Numbered from the stretch's first letter, positions 16,538 through 26,770 are shown. The stretch: 64,000 nt of DNA from Lysinibacillus sp. JNUCC-52 (GCF_015999545.1 NZ_CP065546.1:744001-808000), one strand, 5' to 3'. Numbers and translations: made by a program. Notes: generated by a model from the sequence alone, not told the origin.

Positions 16538-18052
16538 TTACAGTAATCCTGCATTTTCTAAAAATGTCCGTGCTACATCTTCTACACTTTTTCCTTCAAC
16601 GTTTACTTGATAATTCATTTCACGCATTTCGTCATCAGTTATTTGATTGGCAAGCTTGCCTAACACCTGTTCAAGCTCAGGATACTTATCGAGTGTTTCC
16701 TTTCTTAACAATGGTGCTCCTTGATAAGGTGGGAATAACTGTTGATCATCTATTAATACAGTCAAATCATATTGTCGTAACTCGCTATCAGTTGAATAAG
16801 CATCTAATAAATCAATATTGCCCGATTGAATAGCTTGATATCTAAGCTTTGGTTCCATTGTCGTAATAGAAGCAATATTAATGTCATAGCGCTTTTGAAT
16901 ACCTAAATAACCATCCTCACGATCATTAAACTCCAACGTAAACCCTGCTTTTACTGTATTTTGAATTGCTTTAATATCTGATATTGTTTTTAAATCATAG
17001 TTTTCCGCCAGTTGTTTTGAAACGGCCAATGCGTACGTATTGTTGTACTTCATAGGGTGGAGCATAACCATATCAAATTTTTCCAGCATGCCTTCTTTTG
17101 CCTGTTTATAAACATCTGCTTGGTCATTATTTACTGCTTGCTCTTTTAAAAATTCCGCTATTGCTGTACCTGTAAATTCAGGATATATATCAATACTCCC
17201 CGATTTAAGCGCATTAAAGACAAAGGAAGTTTTACCGAGCCCAGGTTTTAATTGCACATGTAAATCTGTGTCATTTTCAATTAATAATTTGTACATATTA
17301 ATTAATATTTCCGGCTCAGAGCCTAGTTTACCTGCAATCACTATGTCCTCTTTGTCATTATTATTAATGAGTGGCATGACAATTAACACGATTGCTGCCA
17401 CACAAATCGCACTTAATGCCATAACTGTTCTTTTGAAAGATAGTGATTCTAGCTTTTTCAATAGATAATCAAACACTAGTGCTAAAATAGCAGCTGGTAC
17501 AGCACCTAAAATGATGAGGGATGCATTATTACGGTCGATACCAAGTAAAATAATATCCCCTAATCCACCAGCACCGATTAATGCTGCAAGAGTGGCGGTT
17601 CCGACTATTAGCACCATCGCTGTCCGAATACCTGCCATTATTACAGGCATCGCAAGTGGTAGTTCTACCTTCACTAATCTTCTTGTTGTATTCATCCCCA
17701 TCGCTAATGCCGCTTCCTTTAAAGATGGGTCTACTTCATTTATGCCCGTAAATGTATTGCGTAAAATAGGAAGTAGCGCATAGACAACAAGAGCGATAAT
17801 AGCAGGAGTTTTGCCAATTCCAAGCAACGGAATTAACAAACCTAATAGCGCTAATGAAGGTATCGTTTGTAATGCTGCACTAATCCCAATAACGCTTTCT
17901 GCTATTTTCTTTTTATTCGTTAAATAAATTCCAAGTGGAATCGCAATAATTACTGCAAAAAATAGCGCAATAAATGAAATTTGGATATGCTCTATTAATG
18001 ATGCAATGAGCTGTCCTTTGCGTTCATTTAAGACGTCAAAAAAATTAGTCAT
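16538..18052 (-). CDS. ABC importer permease fused to its substrate-binding domain
   Basis: 504-residue membrane protein. Residues 1-205 form an OpuB/ProW-type permease with the EAA loop (LKEAALAMGMNTTRRL, near 110). After a further membrane helix near 210-230, residues 235-504 are an extracytoplasmic OpuAC-like binding domain (AGKLGSEPEI to the end). ATG at 18052 follows GAGGTG; it overlaps the ATPase gene by eight bases. Known fused systems are OpuF (compatible solutes), BilE (Listeria) and EgtU (ergothioneine); the length fits all three. The substrate is undecided. Confidence 0.9.
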   Translation of the reverse strand: MTNFFDVLNERKGQLIASLIEHIQISFIALFFAVIIAIPLGIYLTNKKKIAESVIGISAALQTIPSLALLGLLIPLLGIGKTPAIIALVVYALLPILRNTFTGINEVDPSLKEAALAMGMNTTRRLVKVELPLAMPVIMAGIRTAMVLIVGTATLAALIGAGGLGDIILLGIDRNNASLIILGAVPAAILALVFDYLLKKLESLSFKRTVMALSAICVAAIVLIVMPLINNNDKEDIVIAGKLGSEPEILINMYKLLIENDTDLHVQLKPGLGKTSFVFNALKSGSIDIYPEFTGTAIAEFLKEQAVNNDQADVYKQAKEGMLEKFDMVMLHPMKYNNTYALAVSKQLAENYDLKTISDIKAIQNTVKAGFTLEFNDREDGYLGIQKRYDINIASITTMEPKLRYQAIQSGNIDLLDAYSTDSELRQYDLTVLIDDQQLFPPYQGAPLLRKETLDKYPELEQVLGKLANQITDDEMREMNYQVNVEGKSVEDVARTFLENAGLL

Positions 18053-19001
18053 TTCCTTCACCTCGTTCTGAGGCTAAAAATTGTAACACCGATTGCCTAG
18101 TAATAACGCCAATAATTTCAGTTCCATTCTTGACTACAACACATTCTAGTTGAGCTAATTGCTGAAGTATACTTTGTAAGGAATCTTCGACGGCTACACT
18201 ATAGTTAACATAATTTTGATGTTCCTCTTTAGCAAATGGTTGTATGACTTGTTGAATGGTAAATACACTGAAGGGATCATCCTTTAGTCCAATAAATTTT
18301 TGGACAAAATCATTCACTGGATTTTGTATAATGTCTTGGGGCGTGCCAATTTGGACTATTTCCCCATCTTTCATCACACATATCCGATCCCCGAGCTTCA
18401 ACGCTTCTTGCATATCATGAGAAACAAAGACGATTGTTTTTTGTATCGCTCGTTGAAGCTCTAATAAATCGTCTTGTAATTTTGTACGACTTATTGGATC
18501 TAGTGCACTGAAAGGCTCATCCATTAATATAATTTCAGGATCTGCGGCCAAGGCACGAATCACGCCAACCCGTTGCTGTTCACCGCCCGAAAGTTCCTTT
18601 GGCTTCCGCTCACTATATTTATCTGGTTCAAGCCCTACCATTTCTAATAATTCATGAACGCGTTGCTGGATTGCTGTCGTACTCCATTTTTTCATTTCAG
18701 GGACAACCGCAATATTTTCTTCTATTGTCATATGCGGAAAAAGCGCAATTTGTTGGAGCACATAACCAATATTCCATCGTAGTTCATGTATGTTATAATC
18801 GCTAATTCTTTTTCCGTTAATTCGTATTGTCCCTTCAGTTAAATGAATTAATCGATTAATCATTTTAAGTAACGTCGTTTTTCCACAACCACTAGGGCCT
18901 ATAATGACAAAAAATTCTCCTTTCTGGATTTCAAGATTAATGGAATTTACTGCAACTTGGTTGCTTCCATATGTTTTCGTAACATTCTCAAATGCTATCA
19001 T
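18045..19001 (-). CDS. ABC importer ATPase with C-terminal CBS region
   Basis: 318-residue ATP-binding subunit energising the fused permease. Walker A GPSGCGKTT near 36, signature LSGGEQQR near 135, Walker B IILMDEP near 158, and the H-loop in VFVSHDM. Residues 255-318 resemble a CBS-type module, as in OpuA/ProV-like ATPases, which sense ionic strength. ATG behind AAGGAG. A perfect dyad lies about 180 bases upstream and may be an operator. Confidence 0.92.
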   Translation of the reverse strand: MIAFENVTKTYGSNQVAVNSINLEIQKGEFFVIIGPSGCGKTTLLKMINRLIHLTEGTIRINGKRISDYNIHELRWNIGYVLQQIALFPHMTIEENIAVVPEMKKWSTTAIQQRVHELLEMVGLEPDKYSERKPKELSGGEQQRVGVIRALAADPEIILMDEPFSALDPISRTKLQDDLLELQRAIQKTIVFVSHDMQEALKLGDRICVMKDGEIVQIGTPQDIIQNPVNDFVQKFIGLKDDPFSVFTIQQVIQPFAKEEHQNYVNYSVAVEDSLQSILQQLAQLECVVVKNGTEIIGVITRQSVLQFLASERGEGND

Positions 19002-19182
19002 TTTCTAAGCTCCTTATTCATGAAAAGTTCTCACTTGTTTTGATATTTTAACTAGCACCGTTCGTCTCTCCAGTATATCTTTCCACATTCTAAAGAAGAT
19101 AAACTGCCAAAAGCTTATGGACTTAAATTTTACCTTTAATTTTAACAAATACCATAAATATGAAATATAAATTTATATAGTA

Positions 19183-19202
19183 TACGATACTTCAATATCG
19201 TA
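19183..19202. promoter_or_regulatory. Dyad TACGATA-N6-TATCGTA upstream of the ABC importer
   Basis: Perfect 7-bp arms around CTTCAA in the divergent region between the ABC operon and the glucosaminidase. The arrangement suggests a repressor site. No regulator gene adjoins it. Confidence 0.45.
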
Positions 19203-19378
19203 ACAAACGCACATATAACGAAACTTTTTCATATTAAAGTTCGTTCTATTAATAATGAAATTAGTGAAAACCGATGCTTTTTATTGTCTAGTTGTTTTAC
19301 AATAATAAGAGAGTCATTTATTTTTTAATGGGAAAGAAAGGAGGAAGGTGTTGCTCATATTCAACATCTATACACTAC
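19203..19378. other. Rest of the divergent spacer
   Basis: AT-rich, no supported gene. It contains a strong ribosome site (AAAGGAGG, about 19337-19344) that is over 30 bases from the chosen start of the next gene; see that entry. Confidence 0.4.
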
Positions 19379-20137
19379 ATGAGATTTTTAAAAAAACTAT
19401 TCATTGGAATGATTGTCATAGCATCTGTGATCGGTATTTCTACTTATATGATGATTCAGCTATTTAAGCCTGCCGATACACCCTTACAAGAGTATGTAGA
19501 TGAAGGTCCTAGTGTTGAAGAATTCATTGGCTCCATTGCAGAAACTGCAAGACAGCTCGGTGCAGAAAATGACTTATATGCATCTGTCATGATTGCACAA
19601 GCCATTTTAGAGAGCAAGCAAGGGCAAAGTGGTCTTGGTTCTGCTCCGAATAACAATTTATTTGGCATGAAAGGCAAATATCAAAACGATTCCGTAACAC
19701 TTGAAACATTTGAGGATGATGGCTCTGGTAATTTAACAACTGTGATGGCTGAATTCCGCAAATATCCTTCCTATGAAGAATCCATGAAGGATTATGTTCG
19801 TTTACTTCGCAACGGTGTATCCTGGAACCAAAACTTTTATAATGGTGTCTTTAAAAGTAATACAAAGTCCTATTCAGATGCAACAAAGTTTTTAACTGGC
19901 TCGTACGCAACGGATTCATCATATAATGAAAAACTAAATGAATTGATTGCTAAGTACGACTTACAACAATATGACAGCCCTGTAAAAAACAAAAAAACGA
20001 TTACAGTCGCGGATGGTGACTCTCTTATGCATATCGCTCAGGCCCATAATGTTAAGGTTACATCTATTAAGCAATGGAACCAGCTTCGCACAGATTCTAT
20101 TGAAGCGGGGCAGCAATTAAATATATATCAATATTAA
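19379..20137 (+). CDS. LytG-like endo/exo-beta-N-acetylglucosaminidase with LysM
   Basis: 252-residue membrane-anchored wall glycosidase. A membrane helix at about 5-30 is followed by a GH73 glucosaminidase domain (about 50-200: catalytic Glu likely in QAILESKQGQSG, then NNLFGMKG, FRKYPSYEESMKDY, GSYATD) and one C-terminal LysM (about 208-252, ITVADGDSLMHIAQAH). B. subtilis LytG shares the glucosaminidase blocks. ATG 19379 has no ribosome site of its own; the strong AAAGGAGG near 19340 is in phase with an overlapping GTG frame instead, so the true start or a frameshift is uncertain. Followed by a terminator. Confidence 0.85.
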   Translation: MRFLKKLFIGMIVIASVIGISTYMMIQLFKPADTPLQEYVDEGPSVEEFIGSIAETARQLGAENDLYASVMIAQAILESKQGQSGLGSAPNNNLFGMKGKYQNDSVTLETFEDDGSGNLTTVMAEFRKYPSYEESMKDYVRLLRNGVSWNQNFYNGVFKSNTKSYSDATKFLTGSYATDSSYNEKLNELIAKYDLQQYDSPVKNKKTITVADGDSLMHIAQAHNVKVTSIKQWNQLRTDSIEAGQQLNIYQY

Positions 20138-20174
20138 GTAATTAAACGCTATTTTCAATAGGTACACATGCTTT

Positions 20175-20207
20175 GAGGTATTCAACCGTTCAACAGTTGA
20201 ATACCTC
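20175..20207 (+). terminator. Terminator of the glucosaminidase gene
   Basis: Perfect 12-bp arms beginning GAGGTATTCAAC are followed by TTTTT on the plus strand. Confidence 0.9.
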
Positions 20208-20232
20208 TTTTTACATTCTCCATTTATAGCGC

Positions 20233-21048
20233 TTAATAAAATATACTTCCAACTCCTGTAATTGTCGTTGCTAAATCATCACGATATAGTGCATGCTGTT
20301 TATCGAGACTATTAATATTAACCTCGTTACCCCCGAGTGATGAATGGACATAAAGGGACTGACCTAAGTACATTGCAACATGACCTGGGAAAAATAATAG
20401 ATCGCCTTTTTGCATGCCGTCAAATGCTATTTCCTTAATTGGAAAACCTTCGACGATTTTCGCATCTCGGAAAATGGTCACACCATTTAACATATAAGCG
20501 ATCGAACATAAACCAGAACAATCAATGCCAAGCGGTGACTTTCCTCCCCATCGATATGGTGTTGCTAAATAGCTAAGTGCCGTTTGCACGACATTTTCTC
20601 GGAACGCATGCTCCTCAAGGCTATTTTCTGCGACTTTTGGATGCAGCCATTGTTGACGTATATACCCTAGTTCTCCCGTTGCCAATTGAATAGCCGCCCA
20701 TTCCTTATTTAACGCCTTATTAGCAATGACTTGCACTATTGACCCTTTTACTAATGTCATCATTTTCGAACTTTGAATTTTCGGTTCATGTAACACATCT
20801 GCAAAGCGTTGATGAATAACCTGTTGCGCATTTAGAACCCAAGCACTTGTTTTCAAATCGTCTATGAGCAAATGTTTTTTTTCACAATAGCCTTCATAAC
20901 GGTAGGCCGTTTCAATGCGGACCCAATTGGTCGCTAACTCCTCAATAATTTGAACAGGCATGCCATAAAGGACTTCGTCAATCAGCTCAGAAGCGCTATC
21001 TGGTTTAGCATGTAGATTGGCAATCATTGTGATAACAATTGCATTCAT
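20233..21048 (-). CDS. YkfC-like gamma-D-Glu-L-diamino acid endopeptidase (SH3b + NlpC/P60)
   Basis: 271-residue cytosolic peptidase with no signal peptide. Two SH3b-type modules (about 1-140) precede an NlpC/P60 domain with Cys in PLGIDCSGL near 178, His in FPGHVAMYLG near 225, and a polar third residue after it. The family cuts L-Ala-gamma-D-Glu-diamino acid murein peptides inside the cell. Last gene of the salvage operon; its ATG overlaps the preceding stop by four bases. This matches YkfC of the B. subtilis ykf operon. Confidence 0.9.
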   Translation of the reverse strand: MNAIVITMIANLHAKPDSASELIDEVLYGMPVQIIEELATNWVRIETAYRYEGYCEKKHLLIDDLKTSAWVLNAQQVIHQRFADVLHEPKIQSSKMMTLVKGSIVQVIANKALNKEWAAIQLATGELGYIRQQWLHPKVAENSLEEHAFRENVVQTALSYLATPYRWGGKSPLGIDCSGLCSIAYMLNGVTIFRDAKIVEGFPIKEIAFDGMQKGDLLFFPGHVAMYLGQSLYVHSSLGGNEVNINSLDKQHALYRDDLATTITGVGSIFY

Positions 21049-21830
21049 GTCGCCTCTCCTTTCTGTCTAATCAGTGTGTCAAAAACAGCCTTCGATAGAT
21101 GACCTATTATTTGTCGCGCGATATCATTTTCAGTAACTTCTGTCATAAATACGCCAATACTATAATCTTGAACGTCACTGTAGACGATCCCTACATCATG
21201 GTCAACGCTTTCAAGACCACCTGTTTTATGGGCAATTTCTACATCATCGGCTATATACCTTCTTAAAGATTCATGAAAACGCTGGCGGCACAAAATATCA
21301 ATGACAAGCTGACTAAACTCTGGATTTAGTAAGTTTTTTGCATAAATTCGACTAAAAAGATGTGCCATATCTCGCGCACATGTAATATTATCTACACCAT
21401 TAGCAAGTCGTTCGAAGTCCATCATTTTTCGTTGCACTTGTGTATGCATTAGACCAATTTGTCGACAAAACATATTAATGACATCCATACCGATAAAATC
21501 TATTAATACATTCGTTGCTGTATTATCACTTGTTGTAATCATCCATATTAAAAGTTCATTAATCGTACTTGTCGTTATTTTTTGTTCGCTAATTACACTA
21601 AAATCGACCCAGTCCTCACGACGTATCGTTATTATTTGATGTAATGATTCATGGTGATTTTGTAAATAATCTAAAACAGCAATAAGTATTGGCACCTTAA
21701 TTAAGCTTGCACTAGAGAATGGCTCATCTAGACGTTCTGTAATAATGAACTGATTCGTCTTAAAATCTTTTACAAACATATGCACTTTGAACGGCGCGTC
21801 ATCTATTATGTGTTGAATCGTCTGTTGCAT
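21045..21830 (-). CDS. Beta-lactamase-fold serine hydrolase
   Basis: 261 residues with the three class A motifs: SxxK in SASLIKVP near 42, SDN in TTSDNTATN near 97, and KTG in AHKTGG near 203. The omega-loop Glu-x-x-Leu-Asn of true class A enzymes is not clear (DFERLANG instead). There is no signal peptide, which is odd for a beta-lactamase and fits an intracellular amidase or peptidase acting on imported peptides. It sits between LD-carboxypeptidase and the YkfC-like gene, with AGGTG a few bases before ATG. Function beyond hydrolase is inferred from context. Confidence 0.82.
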   Translation of the reverse strand: MQQTIQHIIDDAPFKVHMFVKDFKTNQFIITERLDEPFSSASLIKVPILIAVLDYLQNHHESLHQIITIRREDWVDFSVISEQKITTSTINELLIWMITTSDNTATNVLIDFIGMDVINMFCRQIGLMHTQVQRKMMDFERLANGVDNITCARDMAHLFSRIYAKNLLNPEFSQLVIDILCRQRFHESLRRYIADDVEIAHKTGGLESVDHDVGIVYSDVQDYSIGVFMTEVTENDIARQIIGHLSKAVFDTLIRQKGEAT

Positions 21831-21837
21831 CGTTCAC

Positions 21838-22767
21838 CTACCCTATAACTTTTATTTTTTGCGTTTCTGCATGTACGGTAATTGTTCGTCCTAGAGGAAG
21901 TGACATTGTCGGTAAGCAGTGACCACAGGCAAGGTCCATTAAAATCGGTTTCTTCAATGGTACTAAAATCTCCTCAAAAATAGTGTTTAGTGATAAGCTA
22001 CGTTCGGGATGCTCTGGATGATCTGGTCCGCAATTTGTCCATGCCCCTAGTAACAATCCTTGTGCTTCATCGAGCTTACCAGCTAATTTCAACTGTGTCA
22101 GCATGCGATCCACACGTTGCTCGCTCTCATCTATATCTTCTAAAAATAAAATTTTATCCTTAGTATCAATTTCATATGGTGTGCCTAATGAAGCCGTTAT
22201 CAGTGTTAAATTGCCACCAACAAGCTGTCCTGTCGCCTTTCCCGTAACGAGAGTTGTCATTGGTTGGTGGGGAGGATTTAGCAGCAGGCAGTTGTTATCT
22301 GTTGCCATCACTTGCTTCATAAAGGAATCCCACGTAAATTGGTCCATGTTTTGAGCAATAAATTCTGTTGATGGCATCGGCGTATGGTAAGTAACAAAGC
22401 CACATTTTTGATTAAAAGCGATATGTAATGCTGTCACATCGCTATAACCTGCAAATACCTTTGGGTTATTTTTAATCATTTCAAAATCAAGTCTTGGTAA
22501 AATTTTTGTAGCTCCGTACCCTCCTCGTATACAGAAAACGCCATCCACCTGCGGATTACGGAACATTTCATTCACATCATGCGCACGAAGTTCATCTGAA
22601 CCTGCTAAATAACCATGTCTTGCACGACACGTTTCACCCACTATTACGTTAAAACCGAGTTTTTCAATACTAACAATTGCGGGGTAAAGCTTTTCTGGTG
22701 GCGTAGCACCTGAAGCACTGATCAGTCCGATTGTAGCCCCTTTAGTTAAAGCTTTAGGTCGAATCAT
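21838..22767 (-). CDS. LD-carboxypeptidase (LdcA/YkfA, S66 family)
   Basis: 309-residue cytosolic serine peptidase that removes the terminal D-Ala from L-Ala-D-Glu-mDap-D-Ala. The nucleophile region [11 protein letters not shown] (Ser near 113), the Glu of LEDIDE and the His of ACGHCLP are the S66 triad. Its ATG overlaps the upstream ATPase stop by four bases, so it is translated with the importer. Family members can also act on microcin C-type peptides, but the context points to murein recycling. Confidence 0.92.
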   Translation of the reverse strand: MIRPKALTKGATIGLISASGATPPEKLYPAIVSIEKLGFNVIVGETCRARHGYLAGSDELRAHDVNEMFRNPQVDGVFCIRGGYGATKILPRLDFEMIKNNPKVFAGYSDVTALHIAFNQKCGFVTYHTPMPSTEFIAQNMDQFTWDSFMKQVMATDNNCLLLNPPHQPMTTLVTGKATGQLVGGNLTLITASLGTPYEIDTKDKILFLEDIDESEQRVDRMLTQLKLAGKLDEAQGLLLGAWTNCGPDHPEHPERSLSLNTIFEEILVPLKKPILMDLACGHCLPTMSLPLGRTITVHAETQKIKVIG

Positions 22768-23717
22768 TCATTAACCTCCACTTTTTTAGATGTATGATAA
22801 TTTTCGATTTCCTCTTCGTTCGCTAATACAAAATGCCCTTTCTCAATTTCCACAAATGACGGCGGTGACTTTTCATATCGGTGCTGTAATGGATTATAAA
22901 TTTCTACTACCTTTGCCCTCTCCTTATATGGATTTGGCTCAGGTACTGCTGACAGCAATGCACGCGTATACGGATGTATTGGATTAGTAAAAAGCTTTTC
23001 TGTTTCAGCTAGCTCGACAATATTCCCTTTGTAAATGACGGCAGTACGATCCGTAATAAATCGTACGATTGATAAATCATGAGCAATAAATAAGTATGTT
23101 AAGTTATTTTTTGCTTGTATGTTCGACAGCAAATTAAGTACTTGCGCCCGAATTGACACATCCAATGCAGAAATCGGCTCATCTGCAATTATAAATTCTG
23201 GCTCCATCACTAAGGCACGGGCAATCCCAATACGTTGACGCTGACCACCTGAAAATTCATGTGGAAAACGACTAGCGAATTCAGGCAATAGGCCAACATT
23301 TAATAGCGCGTTTTGTACTTTTTGTTGACGGTCAGCCTCATCTTTAAAATTTTTCGTATTTATGAGACCTTCTGAAATAATATAGTCGACCTTTGCCCGT
23401 TCATTGAGCGATGCCATCGGGTCTTGAAAAATCATTTGTATTTTTTGCGTAATTTCACGGTCCCAACTTTTAGTTATTTTGCCGTTAATTTTCTTGCCAT
23501 GATACAATATTTGACCACTCGTGACTTCATTGATGCGCATAATGGCACGGCCAATGGTCGTTTTTCCTGAGCCCGATTCACCCACTAAGCCGAATGTTTC
23601 GCCTTTATAAATGTCAAAACTCACATTGTCAATTGCGACAAACTTATTTTTCCCTTTGCCAAAAATAATGTTCAAGTTTTTCACTTCGACTAATACTTCT
23701 TTATTGTTCATTGGCAT
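22764..23717 (-). CDS. Oligopeptide ABC importer ATPase (OppF/YkfD-like)
   Basis: 317-residue ATPase: Walker [10 protein letters not shown], signature [15 protein letters not shown], Walker B FIIADEP, and the C-terminal oligopeptide-family extension with [19 protein letters not shown]. Start chosen at ATG 23717, five bases after GGGAG, inside the end of the OppD gene (17-base overlap). It pairs with OppD to power OppBC; the operon suggests murein peptides as cargo. Confidence 0.93.
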   Translation of the reverse strand: MPMNNKEVLVEVKNLNIIFGKGKNKFVAIDNVSFDIYKGETFGLVGESGSGKTTIGRAIMRINEVTSGQILYHGKKINGKITKSWDREITQKIQMIFQDPMASLNERAKVDYIISEGLINTKNFKDEADRQQKVQNALLNVGLLPEFASRFPHEFSGGQRQRIGIARALVMEPEFIIADEPISALDVSIRAQVLNLLSNIQAKNNLTYLFIAHDLSIVRFITDRTAVIYKGNIVELAETEKLFTNPIHPYTRALLSAVPEPNPYKERAKVVEIYNPLQHRYEKSPPSFVEIEKGHFVLANEEEIENYHTSKKVEVNE

Positions 23718-24762
23718 ACAGTCTCCCTTCTTCAAAAAACGCTTGTAGCGTTGCGGGAGGTTCTACTTTTGGTGCACGAGGGTCTAATAACCACGTACGT
23801 GCGTAATGTGTTTCACTTACTTGAAAAAATGGAGGACGTATCTCGTAATCAATCTTTAAGGCAAATTGATTACGCGGGGCAAAAGCATCTCCTTTAATTT
23901 CTTTAAAGAGGTTTGGTGGGGTCCCCTTAATAGAATAAAGCTGTTCCCCTTTTGACCCGAGCTGTGGTAATGAAGAAATAAGTGCCCATGTATATGGGTG
24001 TTTACCGTTAAAAAATACTTCATGTGTGCCACCAACTTCGATAACATCCCCTGCGTACATCACAGCGACACGATCCGCTACTTTTGCTACAACGCCTAAG
24101 TCATGTGTAATATAAACAGTTGTTAGTCCATATTTTTGTTGCAAACTTTTCAAAAGCTGTAAAATTTGTGCTTGAATGGTTACGTCCAGTGCCGTCGTCG
24201 GTTCATCACATATTAAAATTTTCGGTTTGCAAGCAAGTGCAATCGCGATAACAATACGTTGGCGCATTCCTCCTGAAAATTCGTGTGGGTATTGTTTATA
24301 GCGTTTCTCTACATCATAAATTCCGACGTCCGTTAATAGTTTGAGTGTTTCGTCATAAGCACTTTTGCCTTTTAGCCCTTGGTGTAACACAACACATTCC
24401 TCAATTTGTTTGCCGATTGGTTTTAATGGATTCAAAGATGTCATTGGGTCCTGTGTAACAATGGCGATTTCTTTACCACGGATATTCAACCATTGCTGTT
24501 CCGTTTTAAATTGTGCTAAATCCATATCGTTGTATAAAATTTGCCCTTGCTCGACAGTGCCGTTTTTATCGAGTAGGCCCATAATTGATTTCATAAGCAC
24601 TGATTTACCTGAACCCGATTCACCAACAATGGCAAGACTTTCACCTTTATATAGATCAAGTGAGATATCTCGAATGGCTGTGAGTACTTGACCACGAAGT
24701 GTAAATGTAATGACTAAATTTTGAATCGCTAAAATACGAGATTTTGTTTGCTCCACTGCCAT
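23701..24762 (-). CDS. Oligopeptide ABC importer ATPase (OppD-like)
   Basis: 353-residue ATPase: Walker [10 protein letters not shown] near 44, signature [15 protein letters not shown] near 160, Walker [13 protein letters not shown] near 183, H-loop YITHDL. The C-terminal oligopeptide domain is present ([14 protein letters not shown]) but lacks the usual run of cysteines that bind Fe-S in some OppD proteins. GGGGGG lies seven bases before ATG. Partner of the next gene. Confidence 0.93.
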   Translation of the reverse strand: MAVEQTKSRILAIQNLVITFTLRGQVLTAIRDISLDLYKGESLAIVGESGSGKSVLMKSIMGLLDKNGTVEQGQILYNDMDLAQFKTEQQWLNIRGKEIAIVTQDPMTSLNPLKPIGKQIEECVVLHQGLKGKSAYDETLKLLTDVGIYDVEKRYKQYPHEFSGGMRQRIVIAIALACKPKILICDEPTTALDVTIQAQILQLLKSLQQKYGLTTVYITHDLGVVAKVADRVAVMYAGDVIEVGGTHEVFFNGKHPYTWALISSLPQLGSKGEQLYSIKGTPPNLFKEIKGDAFAPRNQFALKIDYEIRPPFFQVSETHYARTWLLDPRAPKVEPPATLQAFFEEGRLYANEQ

Positions 24763-24774
24763 TTCATTTCCCCC

Positions 24775-25749
24775 CTACACATGATTTTTCGGGTCTGCTG
24801 CATCTGCAAATGAGTTACCAATAATATAAAATGCTATCGTAATAATGCTTAGTACAATACTGGGGAAAATTAACTGATATCTTAAGTCAGGTGACATCAT
24901 AAGGACACGACCTTCATTAATTAAATTCCCTAGTGAAGGCTCACTAATTGGTAAACCTAAGCCAATATACGTTAAAAATACTTCTGCACCAATTGCAAAT
25001 GGAATCGCCAGACTCATCCGAAGCATGATGACAGAAATTAAGTACGGGAGTAGATTTTTTATAATAATTCGATAATCAGACGTTCCCAAGCATTTGGATG
25101 CTAAATTGTATTCGCGATCTCGTAAAATAACAATCTGATTACGGATAAAACGCGCCATTTCTACCCAACCAGTAATGCACATGGCAATAATTATGGTCGA
25201 AATACTCGGACGTAATATATAGGACATTAAAATGAGAACAATCGTTGTTGGAATATTATCTACTACGTTATACAGCTGAGTAATCGGCATTTCTAATTTT
25301 CGAGAGAAGCCCCATAATGTGCCGATTGTAATTCCCACAACCGCTTCCACTAATGCGACAACACAGCCTATCATTAACGATGTCCTTGTCCCTGCCCAAA
25401 TACGAGACCATAAATCCTGCCCTATTGAGTTCGTGCCAAACCAAAATTCAGCGTTTGGTGCAATATTACGTGCCTGTAATCCCGTTTGTTCATCAAGATA
25501 TATTTCGGTCGGTGATTTTTGAGCTGGCAAATAAGGCTGCAACATGGTGAAAGCTACAATGATACAAACGATTATTAATAACAAGACAGCCATGCGGTTT
25601 TTCAAAAAAGATTGCCAAGTAGAACGCCAATAAGAATAGTTGGAGTATGCTGTTTCTTCCGCTTGACGATCACTCGCTTCAAAAAATTCAAATAGCTCTG
25701 CACGAGATTTGTCTGAAATATTATCTATCTCTTCGGTATAAATGCTCAT
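24775..25749 (-). CDS. Oligopeptide ABC permease (OppC-like)
   Basis: 324-residue inner-membrane permease with a cytosolic N-terminal tail, first helix near 50-70, OppC N-terminal region (NSIGQDLWSRIWAGTRTS), five further helices and the EAA loop near residue 225 (LASKCLGTSDYRIIIKNLLP). ATG overlaps the OppB stop by one base. It forms the channel with OppB. Confidence 0.93.
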   Translation of the reverse strand: MSIYTEEIDNISDKSRAELFEFFEASDRQAEETAYSNYSYWRSTWQSFLKNRMAVLLLIIVCIIVAFTMLQPYLPAQKSPTEIYLDEQTGLQARNIAPNAEFWFGTNSIGQDLWSRIWAGTRTSLMIGCVVALVEAVVGITIGTLWGFSRKLEMPITQLYNVVDNIPTTIVLILMSYILRPSISTIIIAMCITGWVEMARFIRNQIVILRDREYNLASKCLGTSDYRIIIKNLLPYLISVIMLRMSLAIPFAIGAEVFLTYIGLGLPISEPSLGNLINEGRVLMMSPDLRYQLIFPSIVLSIITIAFYIIGNSFADAADPKNHV

Positions 25750-26693
25750 TAGCGCACACTCTCCCCTTTCCCTAATTTAATGCGTGGATCAACAAGCGCC
25801 ATGGCGATATCACCTAAAATTAAACCGATAATTCCCAGTGATGAAAAAACAAGCACTAAGCCTTGTACAATCGTATTATCCTGCCGTTGGATAGCATCAA
25901 CGAGCAGTCCTCCCATGCCTGGAATAGAATACAATGATTCAATATAAATTGAGCCAGTGATAGTAAAAAGGATTGTTGCTGGCAAATATTGCGCCATCGG
26001 AATAAAGGCATTTCGCAATACATGACTAAACATCAGCGTGCGCTCTTTCACTCCTTTTGCACGTGCTAGCTTAATATAATCTTTGTTTAGTTCATCGACC
26101 ATATAACGGCGCATCCACATCGCATAGGAAGCAGTCGGTGCTAACGCCATTGATATTAGTGGTAATAGCCAAGTAATTGGCCTGTATTCATCAAAGAGCA
26201 TTGGTAAATGAAAAATATCGGTAATATACATTTGGATTACTAAGTAATACACTGCTGCTGGTACGGCTACGACAAAAACTATGTAGCCAGTCCCTAGCCG
26301 ATCCAGCCATCGCCCCTTCATTTGAGCCATGAGAATACCCAGTGGCACACCGATAAGAAGCGATAAGACGACAGCCCCTAATCCAAATAACAGTGAATAC
26401 GTTATTTTATCGGAAATAATTGTGACAACAGGTACATCCGTACGATATGTAACGGATTTGCCTAAATCACCATGCATTAAATCCGCATAAAAATGCCCCA
26501 ATTGCACAGGCAATGGATCACGTAACCCTAAACTCGTTAAATAGGTTTCCTTTTGAGCTGGTGACATTTTCTCTGCCGCTGCCCCTAAATACCCTTCTTC
26601 GGGCATTAATCGTAGTAATGAAAACACAATCGTAATAATAATAAACAGTGTGAAAACGGATTGTAATAAACGCTTTCCTACATACCACAACAT
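25749..26693 (-). CDS. Oligopeptide ABC permease (OppB-like)
   Basis: 314-residue permease with six predicted helices; it begins MLWYVGKRLLQSVF and carries the EAA loop YIKLARAKGVKERTLMFSHV near 210. ATG 26693 follows GGAGGGG by seven bases, so the longer frame is rejected. A stem-loop (26738-26770) separates it from the binding-protein gene, which may keep OppB levels lower than OppA. Confidence 0.93.
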   Translation of the reverse strand: MLWYVGKRLLQSVFTLFIIITIVFSLLRLMPEEGYLGAAAEKMSPAQKETYLTSLGLRDPLPVQLGHFYADLMHGDLGKSVTYRTDVPVVTIISDKITYSLLFGLGAVVLSLLIGVPLGILMAQMKGRWLDRLGTGYIVFVVAVPAAVYYLVIQMYITDIFHLPMLFDEYRPITWLLPLISMALAPTASYAMWMRRYMVDELNKDYIKLARAKGVKERTLMFSHVLRNAFIPMAQYLPATILFTITGSIYIESLYSIPGMGGLLVDAIQRQDNTIVQGLVLVFSSLGIIGLILGDIAMALVDPRIKLGKGESVR

Positions 26694-26737
26694 ATCGAAG
26701 CCCTCCCCTCCATATTGATAGGTGTACAAAGCATGAA

Positions 26738-26770
26738 GGAGATGCCGAATCAGCATTTTCGGTCATCTCC
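26738..26770 (-). promoter_or_regulatory. Intra-operon stem-loop between oppA-like and oppB-like genes
   Basis: Arms GGAGATG-CGAA and TTCGG-CATCTCC with one mismatch, in the 142-base gap after the binding-protein gene. It is a likely 3' stabiliser or partial terminator that lets the binding protein outnumber the permease. Confidence 0.55.
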
